Shown here piece by piece: positions 1 through 5,367 of a DNA stretch of 6,743 bases; the first letter of the stretch is position 1; each line of letters opens with the position of its first letter. Below the pieces are notes generated by a model. That model did not search any database. It worked only from the letters and a program-made list of their open reading frames with translations, and was not told the origin of the DNA. The translations under genes and the position numbers were made by a program. The stretch spans positions 1 through 6,743 of the forward strand of contig JAQVFD010000120.1 of NCBI GenBank assembly GCA_028697435.1, read 5' to 3'. The DNA is from Clostridiaceae bacterium (lineage in GTDB: Bacteria; Bacillota; Clostridia; Lutisporales; Lutisporaceae).

Positions 1-397
1 CGATACCTTCCGTAACCTTCCCAAAAGCGGCGTATTGTCCATCCAAGTGTGGAGAATCTGCTGTCATTATAAAGAATTGTGATCCGGCTGAATTCGGAGA
101 CATGGATCTGGCCATAGAAATGACACCTTTTTCATGCTTTAGGTTGTTTGCAAAGCCGTTTGCCTTAAATTCCCCCTTGATTCCATAACCGGGACCACCC
201 ATTCCCGTACCTTGAGGATCCCCCCCTTGTATCATAAAACCGGGAATAACTCTGTGGAATACTAAACCGTCATAAAATGCTTTATTTGCAAGGGATATAA
301 AATTCCTTACTGTATTAGGAGCAATATCGGGGTACAACTCCAGTTTCATAATATCTCCATTTTCCATTTCAATGGTTGCTACGGGGTTGTTGCTCAT
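1..397 (-). CDS. Cyclophilin-type peptidyl-prolyl cis-trans isomerase (3' end outside window)
   Basis: This gene encodes a cyclophilin, an enzyme that speeds cis-trans isomerisation of Xaa-Pro bonds during protein folding. The 132 visible residues carry the family core: FHRVIPGFMIQGGD (residues 47-60, with catalytic Arg49 and Gln57) and SAGSQFFI, followed by LDGQYAAFGKV. The position of the cyclosporin-contacting Trp of human CypA is His here, as in many bacterial cyclophilins, so low cyclosporin sensitivity is expected (inference). The ATG at 395-397 has an AGGAAGG ribosome site about ten bases upstream. No signal peptide is present, so it is probably cytosolic. It follows the TlpA gene by 44 bases with no terminator between them, so it is likely the third gene of the ccdA operon. 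Roughly the last quarter of the protein lies beyond base 1. Confidence 0.95.
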   Translation of the reverse strand, partial: MSNNPVATIEMENGDIMKLELYPDIAPNTVRNFISLANKAFYDGLVFHRVIPGFMIQGGDPQGTGMGGPGYGIKGEFKANGFANNLKHEKGVISMARSMSPNSAGSQFFIMTADSPHLDGQYAAFGKVTEGI

Positions 398-441
398 GTC
401 AAATCATCCTTCCTGTTTGTTTTATTTTTTTATTTGTGCGT

Positions 442-1044
442 CTACTTCAGATTGCTTATATATTCTTTCATTGATTCCAGAGATATCCCTCCTGTAATTC
501 CATCCTCAAGAAAACCTTCGGTATCGATGAAATAGGATGTAGGTATTCCTGTAACTTGATATAATCGAGAAACCTCTCCCGTGACATCCAGCAGCACAGT
601 GAAGTTATATTTGTTGGCATTCATAAAATTCTGAGCGGTTTTTTTATCTTCCCCTACGTTTACTGCCAGTATCACAAGATCACTATCCTTTGTCTCCTGG
701 TATAGCTTTTCTATATCAGGCATTTCCGCTTTGCAGGGAGGGCACCAGGTAGCCCAGAAATTAAGGAATATCTTCTTACCCTTAAAGCTGCTCAGATCAA
801 CTTTATTGCCGTTTAAGTCTTCAAGGGAAAAATCATAGTCATTCATCAAATTGATTTTTGATTCACTGATATTGTCATCCGCAGAAGGAGCGGATTCGGC
901 ATCAGGAACCGGCTGCTCCGGCTGTTGGTCCTGGGTCGGTGGATTTATAACAATTTCGGACTTTGTATTGTAACTTTGTGTGATATAAAAAGCCATAGCC
1001 ACAAGAACAATGGCTGCAATTCCAATAAAAAAATTTTTTTTCAT
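442..1044 (-). CDS. Membrane-anchored TlpA/ResA-family thiol-disulfide oxidoreductase
   Basis: This is a 200-residue thioredoxin-fold protein of the TlpA/ResA/StoA group, which reduces disulfides in substrates outside the cytoplasmic membrane. Residues 5-20 form a hydrophobic signal anchor after MKK, with no lipobox cysteine. Residues 25-65 are a Pro/Gln/Asp-rich linker. The thioredoxin domain (about 70-200) holds FWATWCPPC, with active-site Cys101 and Cys104, and GIPTS, with the cis-proline at Pro168. The start ATG follows an AGAGGAG ribosome site. ccdA ends 27 bases upstream on the same strand, so CcdA is the obvious electron donor. In bacilli such proteins serve cytochrome c maturation (ResA) or spore cortex formation (StoA). 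Which applies here cannot be decided from sequence, although no cytochrome genes are in view. Confidence 0.93.
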   Translation of the reverse strand: MKKNFFIGIAAIVLVAMAFYITQSYNTKSEIVINPPTQDQQPEQPVPDAESAPSADDNISESKINLMNDYDFSLEDLNGNKVDLSSFKGKKIFLNFWATWCPPCKAEMPDIEKLYQETKDSDLVILAVNVGEDKKTAQNFMNANKYNFTVLLDVTGEVSRLYQVTGIPTSYFIDTEGFLEDGITGGISLESMKEYISNLK

Positions 1045-1071
1045 AAATAATTCTCCTCTGATTCATAAATT

Positions 1072-1776
1072 CTAAAAATTAAAAAAATCAAAATACTGAC
1101 TTAATGAAGCAAATTTATTTGTAAAAATGAGTATACCCATTAGTATAAGCATAATCCCGCTTATTACCGATATGGTACTCAAGTGCTTGGATATTCTCCT
1201 GAAATACTCGCTGAAGCTTCCAATAGCGTAAGCAGTAAGGATAAAGGGTATCGCCAGCCCTAAAGAATATGCGGTAAGCAGCAGTATTCCCATGGTTATT
1301 GTCTCCATGCTGCCGGCATATATGAGTATAGATGCCAGTATAGGTCCTACACAGGGAGTCCAGCCGGCTGCAAATGCCATTCCTATGAATATCGAGCTTA
1401 TGTTTTTGCTCAGCTTTTCGAAAGGCACAAGCTTTTTTTCATAGTAAAATGTTTTTATTTTAAATAGCCCTGTTATATGAATTCCAAACAATATTATAAG
1501 AGTACCGCCGATTTTCCTGAAAGTATCCATGTTTCCGGAAAAGAGTCTGCCAATAGAGGTTATTGAAGCACCCATTGCTATAAATATTAAAGAAAAGCCA
1601 AGAACAAATCCCATGGACTTATACACGGCATGGAGCCTTGCCTTACCGGTATTAAGATCGGCTATGGCAGAGCCTGTTATGTATGTTATATATGCGGGCA
1701 CCAGCGGCAGCACGCAGGGGGAAAGAAAGGACAAAAGCCCTGCTGAAAAGGCCAGTATCAGCGATATATTGTTCAA
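1072..1776 (-). CDS. ccdA: CcdA-type transmembrane thiol-disulfide electron transporter
   Basis: CcdA is a polytopic membrane protein that passes electrons from cytosolic thioredoxin to extracytoplasmic thioredoxin-like partners, here most likely the TlpA protein encoded next. The sequence shows about six hydrophobic segments and the two family cysteine motifs: SFLSPCVLPLVPAYITYITG near the N-terminus (Cys21 from the chosen start) and AGWTPCVGPILAS (Cys142). I chose a TTG start at 1774-1776 (234 residues) because AGGTGAT lies six bases upstream and the result matches the very short N-termini usual for CcdA. The longer option, GTG at 1789-1791 (239 residues), has no convincing ribosome site. 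It is the first gene of a minus-strand operon. Family assignment is firm; the exact start is less so. Confidence 0.93.
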   Translation of the reverse strand: MNNISLILAFSAGLLSFLSPCVLPLVPAYITYITGSAIADLNTGKARLHAVYKSMGFVLGFSLIFIAMGASITSIGRLFSGNMDTFRKIGGTLIILFGIHITGLFKIKTFYYEKKLVPFEKLSKNISSIFIGMAFAAGWTPCVGPILASILIYAGSMETITMGILLLTAYSLGLAIPFILTAYAIGSFSEYFRRISKHLSTISVISGIMLILMGILIFTNKFASLSQYFDFFNF

Positions 1777-1780
1777 TTGA

Positions 1781-1787
1781 ATCACCT
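1781..1787 (-). promoter_or_regulatory. Ribosome binding site that decides the ccdA start
   Basis: AGGTGAT on the minus strand is complementary to the 3' end of 16S rRNA and sits six bases before TTG (1774-1776). It lies inside the longer reading frame that would start at GTG 1791, which argues for the shorter protein. Confidence 0.55.
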
Positions 1788-1806
1788 GCACTCTTATTGT
1801 AGTTTG

Positions 1807-1821
1807 TACCCCCCACGGGTA
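1807..1821. promoter_or_regulatory. G-tract palindrome resembling a CsoR/CstR-family operator
   Basis: On the minus strand this reads TACCCGTGGGGGGTA: arms TACCC and GGGTA around a G-rich centre. DUF156 repressors (CsoR for copper, CstR for persulfide stress, RcnR/FrmR) bind sites of the form TACCC-n-GGGGGTA. From memory, the B. subtilis copZA operator is very close to this. The site lies directly downstream of the proposed ccdA -10 box, covering roughly +2 to +16, a repressing position. Binding is inferred only. Confidence 0.4.
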
Positions 1822-1829
1822 TATATAGT

Positions 1830-1838
1830 ATTATATCA
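1830..1838 (-). promoter_or_regulatory. ccdA: Candidate ccdA promoter, extended -10 TGATATAAT
   Basis: The minus strand carries TGATATAAT, a perfect TATAAT with an extended TGn motif. The expected transcript start near 1823 would give a leader of about 47 bases before the TTG start. A -35 element is weak (TTTTTA at 17-base spacing), which is acceptable for an extended -10 promoter. Confidence 0.5.
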
Positions 1839-1863
1839 TGGATACATTAAACTAAAAAGAGGT

Positions 1864-1906
1864 TTTTTATTATATAGGAAAGTAAAACTTTCCTATATAA
1901 TAAAAA
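1864..1906. repeat. Perfect 20-bp inverted repeat with AAA loop
   Basis: Bases 1864-1883 and 1887-1906 are exact reverse complements around a three-base AAA loop. The inner arm reads TATATAGGAAAGT and its mate ACTTTCCTATATA. The outer ends are T-rich and A-rich, so either strand would give a hairpin ending in U residues, in the manner of a bidirectional terminator. No gene ends here, because the flanking genes diverge. A role as insulator, or as part of a structured repeat with the next two hairpins, is inferred. Confidence 0.7.
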
Positions 1907-1919
1907 TATTGATTTTACT

Positions 1920-1957
1920 GCCCGCGCCAGAATTTTCTTCGAAAAAGGCGCATGGGC
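1920..1957. repeat. GC-rich hairpin, second of three tandem hairpins
   Basis: GCCC (1920-1923) and GCGCC (1924-1928) pair with GGCGC (1947-1951) and GGGC (1954-1957). Inside, TTTTC (1933-1937) pairs with GAAAA (1941-1945) around a TTC loop. The result is a 14-pair stem broken by small internal loops. Its GC content contrasts sharply with the AT-rich flanks. Confidence 0.6.
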
Positions 1958-1986
1958 GGCAAATGCGGCGAAGCCGCCTTTGTTGC
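1956..1986 (+). repeat. Third tandem hairpin, with G-U pairs favouring plus-strand RNA
   Basis: The core GCGGC (1965-1969) pairs with GCCGC (1973-1977) around GAA. Outside one T/C mismatch the stem continues through AAA/TTT and then 1956-1960 against 1982-1986, including two G-T positions. These would be G-U pairs only in a plus-strand RNA. A T-containing tract follows, so an intrinsic terminator or attenuator is possible. It shares bases with the outer arm of the second hairpin (1956-1957), so the two are alternative at that edge. Confidence 0.5.
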
Positions 1987-2003
1987 TTATTATATTAAAA
2001 GGC

Positions 2004-2032
2004 TTTTACTATATTTATTTTTGTAGTAAAAT
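2004..2032 (+). promoter_or_regulatory. Inverted repeat TTTTACTA/TAGTAAAA with possible -10 box
   Basis: TTTTACTA (2004-2011) and TAGTAAAA (2024-2031) are exact 8-base inverted repeats with a 12-base spacer. TAAAAT at 2027-2032 is a possible -10 for the coiled-coil gene starting at 2090, with TTTACT (2005-2010) as a weak -35 at 16-base spacing. The repeat could be a regulator site overlapping that promoter. The evidence is suggestive only. Confidence 0.3.
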
Positions 2033-2089
2033 TACATTAGCGTTCTATATCATTTTATCGGTATTGTGTGCGAAATGGAGAGAGTATAT

Positions 2090-2689
2090 ATGGGGAAAGA
2101 CATTGATTTTAGAGACAATATAGTAAAAAGAAATAAGATTCCGATTCTAATCTATGTACCGGAGTGGATACAGCTTTTTTCCGCAAGCAGGTCCAGAAGT
2201 ATGCAAAAAATCATTACAGGACTTGAAGAACTTATTGCCAGAGATAAGGAATGTGACTCCGAGCTCCGTAATCTGGAAAAAAGAAAAAAAACGGTTATGA
2301 ATAAAATACTATACCTGTCAAAGGATATTAATGAGAATAATGATAAAGAAGCTCTTCCCAAAATGGAGCAAGCTGAAAAAGAGATACTTGAAATCAATAC
2401 TAAGATACAAAAGCTCCTGAAAGAACTGGAGACTATGCCAAACCAAATAAACGATATGAATACAAGACTTCTTAAGGAAACAATCAAGAAGGCTTATGAG
2501 TTAATAAAGGAGAGCCGTTCGGATGCTGAAAGGAGTCAGGAACAGATAAATGACTTCAGGCAAAAGCTATCAGAATTGATACAGAGTAAGGTTGATGCGG
2601 AGGAACGTCTGAATAAGCTGTATTCTTTTATTCATGGAATGATTGGGGCAGCCGAAATGGAAAGCCTTGATGAAAGCTTTTTACCTTAA
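2090..2689 (+). CDS. Coiled-coil protein of unknown function
   Basis: I do not recognise this 199-residue protein. The ATG at 2090 is preferred over the in-frame GTG at 2066 because GGAGAG (2077-2082) precedes it at normal spacing. After a short N-terminal part (MGKDIDFRDNIVKRNK, then a hydrophobic patch PILIYVPEWIQLF at about 18-30), residues from about 36 to 185 are almost continuously charged and heptad-like, rich in Lys, Glu and Leu, with long helices predicted. There is no signal peptide and no full membrane segment. It is probably a cytosolic structural or adaptor protein, perhaps peripherally membrane-associated through the aromatic patch (inference). It stands 25 bases upstream of acpS in the same direction and is likely the first gene of that operon. 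Confidence 0.85.
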   Translation: MGKDIDFRDNIVKRNKIPILIYVPEWIQLFSASRSRSMQKIITGLEELIARDKECDSELRNLEKRKKTVMNKILYLSKDINENNDKEALPKMEQAEKEILEINTKIQKLLKELETMPNQINDMNTRLLKETIKKAYELIKESRSDAERSQEQINDFRQKLSELIQSKVDAEERLNKLYSFIHGMIGAAEMESLDESFLP

Positions 2690-2714
2690 GAGAGTAAGAT
2701 ACGGGGGTGAATTT

Positions 2715-3161
2715 ATGATATTCGGTATAGGTACTGATATTATAGAAATAAAACGAATTAGAAAGGCTATATCAAGAAGTCCTAGATTCATTGAAAGATT
2801 ATTTACAGAGCAAGAGTTAGAGTTTTATAAGAAAAAGGATATGAAGGCACAACATATTGCAGGAGGTTTTTCTGCGAAGGAAGCTGTACTTAAAGCGCTG
2901 GGAACAGGATTAAGGGGCTTTAGGTGGAAAGATATCGAAATCCTGAGAGGTCCCATTGGAAAGCCCATAGTCCGTTTTGGGGGTAATGTAAAACAATTTA
3001 TAGAGGATAACGGAATAGGAATAATCCATGTTACTATATCCCATTCCAAGGAATTTGCTACAGCTACTGCTATAGCGGAAGTTTCCATGGAGAGAGAGGG
3101 TATGGTTATTGAAGATTTGTTTTTTCAAAGCCATGAAGAGGCAAGGAAAAATATTCATTAA
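2715..3161 (+). CDS. acpS: Holo-[acyl-carrier-protein] synthase
   Basis: AcpS transfers 4'-phosphopantetheine from CoA to the conserved serine of acyl carrier protein, activating fatty acid synthesis in the cytosol. The N-terminus MIFGIGTDIIEIKRI contains the Mg-binding Asp8, and GGFSAKEAVLKALGTG contains the second metal-binding residue, Glu56. HVTISHSKEFATATAI is the conserved C-terminal motif of the catalytic domain. The ATG at 2715 follows GGGGGTG at good spacing; upstream in-frame starts lie inside the previous gene and lack the conserved N-terminus. The protein has 148 residues, about 20-25 more than usual. The excess lies after residue 124, an acidic and basic tail with no recognisable motif. 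The order acpS, LolA-like lipoprotein, alr matches B. subtilis. Confidence 0.95.
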   Translation: MIFGIGTDIIEIKRIRKAISRSPRFIERLFTEQELEFYKKKDMKAQHIAGGFSAKEAVLKALGTGLRGFRWKDIEILRGPIGKPIVRFGGNVKQFIEDNGIGIIHVTISHSKEFATATAIAEVSMEREGMVIEDLFFQSHEEARKNIH

Positions 3162-3183
3162 TATATGGCATTTCACATAAAAT
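3155..3183 (+). promoter_or_regulatory. Candidate sigma-E-like sporulation promoter before the lipoprotein gene
   Basis: CATAAAAT at 3176-3183 matches seven of eight positions of the mother-cell sigma-E -10 consensus (CATACAmT), and CATAAAATA also fits the sigma-K -10 pattern CATAnnnTA. A partial -35 match, TCATTAA (3155-3161), lies 14 bases upstream and overlaps the acpS stop codon. The leader to the GTG start at 3225 would be about 35 bases. B. subtilis ydcC, in the same gene order, is as I recall a sporulation gene, which is the main reason to take this seriously. Confidence 0.3.
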
Positions 3184-3211
3184 AATGTATGACAATGCGG
3201 CATTGGGCGAT

Positions 3212-3218
3212 GGGAGGG
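3212..3218 (+). promoter_or_regulatory. Ribosome binding site that decides the lipoprotein start
   Basis: GGGAGGG lies seven bases before GTG 3225. It selects the start giving a typical short lipoprotein signal peptide, and it lies inside the longer frame from ATG 3189. Confidence 0.75.
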
Positions 3219-3224
3219 CATATT

Positions 3225-3848
3225 GTGTATCGCGGAATTATTTGCATGCTGGTTATTTTATGTGTGTTTTTCACAGGCTGTGGAGTAATAAAACAAAAAA
3301 AGAGCCCGGAGGAAATAGGAAAGAGGCTTTTGAAGTTAGAAACTTACACCTGCGATGTGACAATGCAAGTCACAAATAATAGAAGTACTATGGAATACAA
3401 GCTGAAGCATTTCTATAAAAAGCCGGACAAGTACAGGATAGAAGTTTTAACACCCGAGGAGCTTCGGGGGCAAGTGACGATATATAACGGAAATAGTTCA
3501 TATATATATCATCCGGGGATAAATCAATACCTCATAACTGAGAATTTTTCAGACTCAGTGGAGTATAACAGCTTTGCAGGTTCTTTTATAGAGCATATCA
3601 GAAAAACCGATGATATAAAAATCAGCTATGAGAAATTTAATGAAAATGAGTGCATTGTTATTGAATTTGAAATACCTGAGTCAAGCAGATACATTCATAT
3701 AGAAAAACTTTGGATTGATGTATCGGAAATTGTTCCTCTTAAAGCAGAAATATACGGAAGTGACGGTAAAACATATATAGAGATATACTATAATAATTTT
3801 GTCTCTAATCCGAAGCTGGAGGACGGGATTTTTGAGATTATCAAATAA
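3225..3848 (+). CDS. LolA-like lipoprotein, YdcC/GerS-like (sporulation/germination)
   Basis: This is a 207-residue predicted lipoprotein. The chosen GTG start (3225) has GGGAGGG (3212-3218) seven bases upstream and gives a compact signal peptide: Tyr-Arg, a hydrophobic core (residues 5-16), then FFTGC with Cys19 as the lipidated residue. The ATG at 3189 would add 12 residues and has no ribosome site. The mature part has alternating beta-strand patterns of the LolA/outer-membrane-lipoprotein-sorting fold (FYKKPDKYRIEV, then TIYNGNSSYIYHPGINQYL). It lies between acpS and alr, as does ydcC of B. subtilis. In C. difficile the lipoprotein GerS, needed for cortex modification and germination, is encoded with alr2. 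Family placement is by fold pattern and context; a specific GerS or YdcC role is inferred. Confidence 0.85.
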   Translation: MYRGIICMLVILCVFFTGCGVIKQKKSPEEIGKRLLKLETYTCDVTMQVTNNRSTMEYKLKHFYKKPDKYRIEVLTPEELRGQVTIYNGNSSYIYHPGINQYLITENFSDSVEYNSFAGSFIEHIRKTDDIKISYEKFNENECIVIEFEIPESSRYIHIEKLWIDVSEIVPLKAEIYGSDGKTYIEIYYNNFVSNPKLEDGIFEIIK

Positions 3849-3877
3849 AATTCTAAAGATATAGGAGATGAGAATAA

Positions 3878-5089
3878 ATGTACGATCTGAAGAAAATCAG
3901 AGCTGCATGGGCGGAGGTGGATTTGGACGCGCTTGCCCATAATATGAAGGAAATTAAAAGACTAACTGAGGAAGGTGCCCTTGTAACCGCAGTAATCAAA
4001 GCTGACGGGTATGGACATGGAGCAAAAAAAATAGCACAGACTCTCTTGGATAATGGAGCAGACAGATTTGCCGTTGCTGTACTTGATGAGGGTATCGAGT
4101 TGAGGAAGGCAGGTTTTTCAGTTCCTATTCTTATCCTTGGATTTACCGACAAGGAAAGGGCAGAGGAGATAATAGGCTATGACTTGGAACAGGCTGTGTA
4201 TTCCTGGGACTTGGCAGAAGCTATTTCAAAGGAAGCCGTTAATCAGAAGAAAACAGCAAAAATCCATATAAAAGTTGATACAGGGATGGGAAGGATAGGC
4301 TTGAAGCCTGACGATGACTCTGTGCAACTTATAAAGAAGATCAGTCAACTGCCGAATATAATCATTGAAGGGATATTTACACATTTTGCAATAGCTGATG
4401 AGAAAGACAAGGCATATACAAAAGAACAGTATCAGAAATTAATCCGGATATGCAGAGAGCTTGAAAAGGAAAATGTCAGAATAAATATAAAGCATTGCGG
4501 AAACAGTGCTACAATAATTGACCTGCCTGAAATGCACCTGAATATGGTTAGGGCGGGTATAATTCTCTACGGTTTGAAACCATCAGATGAGGTAATGCTT
4601 GATAAGTTGGAGCTTAAACAGGTTATGTCCCTAAAGGTCCGGATCTCACATGTCAAGGAAATAGAAGCAGGACAGAGTGTAAGTTACGGAAGAAAGTTCA
4701 TCGCCGGAAAGAAGAGCAAAATAGCATCGCTGCCTATCGGTTATGCCGATGGTTATACAAGAATGTTGTCAGGTAAAGCAGAAGCATTGGTAAAAGGCCG
4801 GAGGGTTCCTGTGGTCGGTAGAATATGCATGGACCAGTGCATGATTGATATTACAGGCATTGAGGATGTAAAAGTTGGCGATGAAGTTGTGCTTTTTGGT
4901 AAACAGGGAGATGGTTTTATACATATTGACGAACTTGCTGAAAAACTTGATACCATAAATTATGAAATAGTATGCATGATAAGCAAGAGAGTTCCGAGGG
5001 TATATGTTAAGGGTGGAAAGATAGTCGATGTGTTGAATTATATAATAGGTTATAAATGTCGTGAAAAAGATTTATCATCACAAAAGTAG
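3878..5089 (+). CDS. alr: Alanine racemase (PLP-dependent)
   Basis: Alr interconverts L- and D-alanine in the cytosol, supplying D-Ala for peptidoglycan. In spore formers a racemase also modulates alanine-triggered germination. The PLP lysine is Lys41 in AVIKADGYGHGA, the opposing catalytic tyrosine is Tyr270 in SVSYGRKF, Arg139 lies in DTGMGRIG, and RICMDQCMID (315-324) is the C-terminal domain signature. The protein has 403 residues, slightly longer than the usual 370-390; the excess is a polar C-terminal tail after about residue 385. The ATG follows TAGGAGATG and begins 29 bases after the lipoprotein stop, so the two are probably co-transcribed. The stop codon lies inside a hairpin (5080-5108), and the last codons form one arm of a larger inverted repeat. 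Confidence 0.97.
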   Translation: MYDLKKIRAAWAEVDLDALAHNMKEIKRLTEEGALVTAVIKADGYGHGAKKIAQTLLDNGADRFAVAVLDEGIELRKAGFSVPILILGFTDKERAEEIIGYDLEQAVYSWDLAEAISKEAVNQKKTAKIHIKVDTGMGRIGLKPDDDSVQLIKKISQLPNIIIEGIFTHFAIADEKDKAYTKEQYQKLIRICRELEKENVRINIKHCGNSATIIDLPEMHLNMVRAGIILYGLKPSDEVMLDKLELKQVMSLKVRISHVKEIEAGQSVSYGRKFIAGKKSKIASLPIGYADGYTRMLSGKAEALVKGRRVPVVGRICMDQCMIDITGIEDVKVGDEVVLFGKQGDGFIHIDELAEKLDTINYEIVCMISKRVPRVYVKGGKIVDVLNYIIGYKCREKDLSSQK

Positions 5090-5135
5090 TAGAAGCATCT
5101 ACTTTTGTATCAAAGTAATGTATTTTTCACGACAT
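5056..5135. repeat. 13-bp inverted repeat enclosing the alr stop hairpin
   Basis: ATGTCGTGAAAAA (5056-5068) and TTTTTCACGACAT (5123-5135) are exact reverse complements. The left arm is in the alr coding sequence and the right arm is beyond the stop. They enclose the 5080-5108 hairpin, giving a nested structure. Related arms recur at 5148-5159 and 5189-5200. Confidence 0.65.
5080..5108 (+). terminator. Hairpin over the alr stop codon, possible weak terminator
   Basis: ACAAAAGTAG (5080-5089) and CTACTTTTGT (5099-5108) form an exact 10-bp stem with a 9-base loop, and TAG 5087-5089 is the alr stop. The stem is AT-rich and no clean T tract follows, so termination would be inefficient. Some read-through into the toxin-antitoxin genes is plausible. 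Confidence 0.35.
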
Positions 5136-5147
5136 ATGAATCAATGA

Positions 5148-5200
5148 ATATGTTTCGTGCCATTTGAATTCTAATGTAAAATGTTTGACACGAAACATAT
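5148..5200. repeat. 12-bp inverted repeat with CACGA arms
   Basis: ATATGTTTCGTG (5148-5159) and CACGAAACATAT (5189-5200) are exact reverse complements separated by 29 bases. The right arm resembles the preceding repeat's CACGACATAT (5128-5137), differing by a two-base insertion, so alternative pairings between neighbouring arms are possible. Confidence 0.6.
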
Positions 5201-5256
5201 AGCATAGTACCTTGTAACACGATGCCAAATATTGTACATAGGCACAATGCAAGAAC

Positions 5257-5312
5257 TGGTATATAATATTATATATGCGGTTAGTATAATCTTATAGACT
5301 TTTTGGTACAAT
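5257..5312 (+). promoter_or_regulatory. Candidate promoter cluster for the toxin-antitoxin operon
   Basis: Three -10-like elements occur: TGGTATATA (5257-5265, extended -10), TATAAT (5285-5290) and TGGTACAAT (5304-5312, extended -10). None has a good TTGACA-like -35 at 16-18 bases. The first overlaps a perfect 16-bp palindrome, TATATAATATTATATA (5260-5275). At least one is probably active, since the gap and structures around the alr stop suggest separate transcription, but I cannot say which. Confidence 0.3.
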
Positions 5313-5367
5313 GTGCATTTCCGATACATAATTTTACACTCCTTGCTCATACATATTATTGACTATG

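Noticed and set aside
1529..1780. Plus-strand 83-codon frame inside ccdA
   Set aside because: It lies wholly antisense to a well-supported ccdA and has no recognisable protein features.
1777..1998. Plus-strand 73-codon open frame across the divergent intergenic region
   Set aside because: It has no ribosome site, starts opposite the ccdA start and runs through the three hairpins. Its composition reflects the repeats, not a protein.
2152..2487. Minus-strand 111-codon frame, serine- and phenylalanine-rich
   Set aside because: It is the antisense shadow of the Lys/Glu-rich coiled-coil gene, which explains its composition.
5260..5275. 16-bp AT-only palindrome as an operator
   Set aside because: It coincides with a likely -10 region, and perfect AT palindromes are easy to obtain by chance. 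I kept it only as part of the promoter note.
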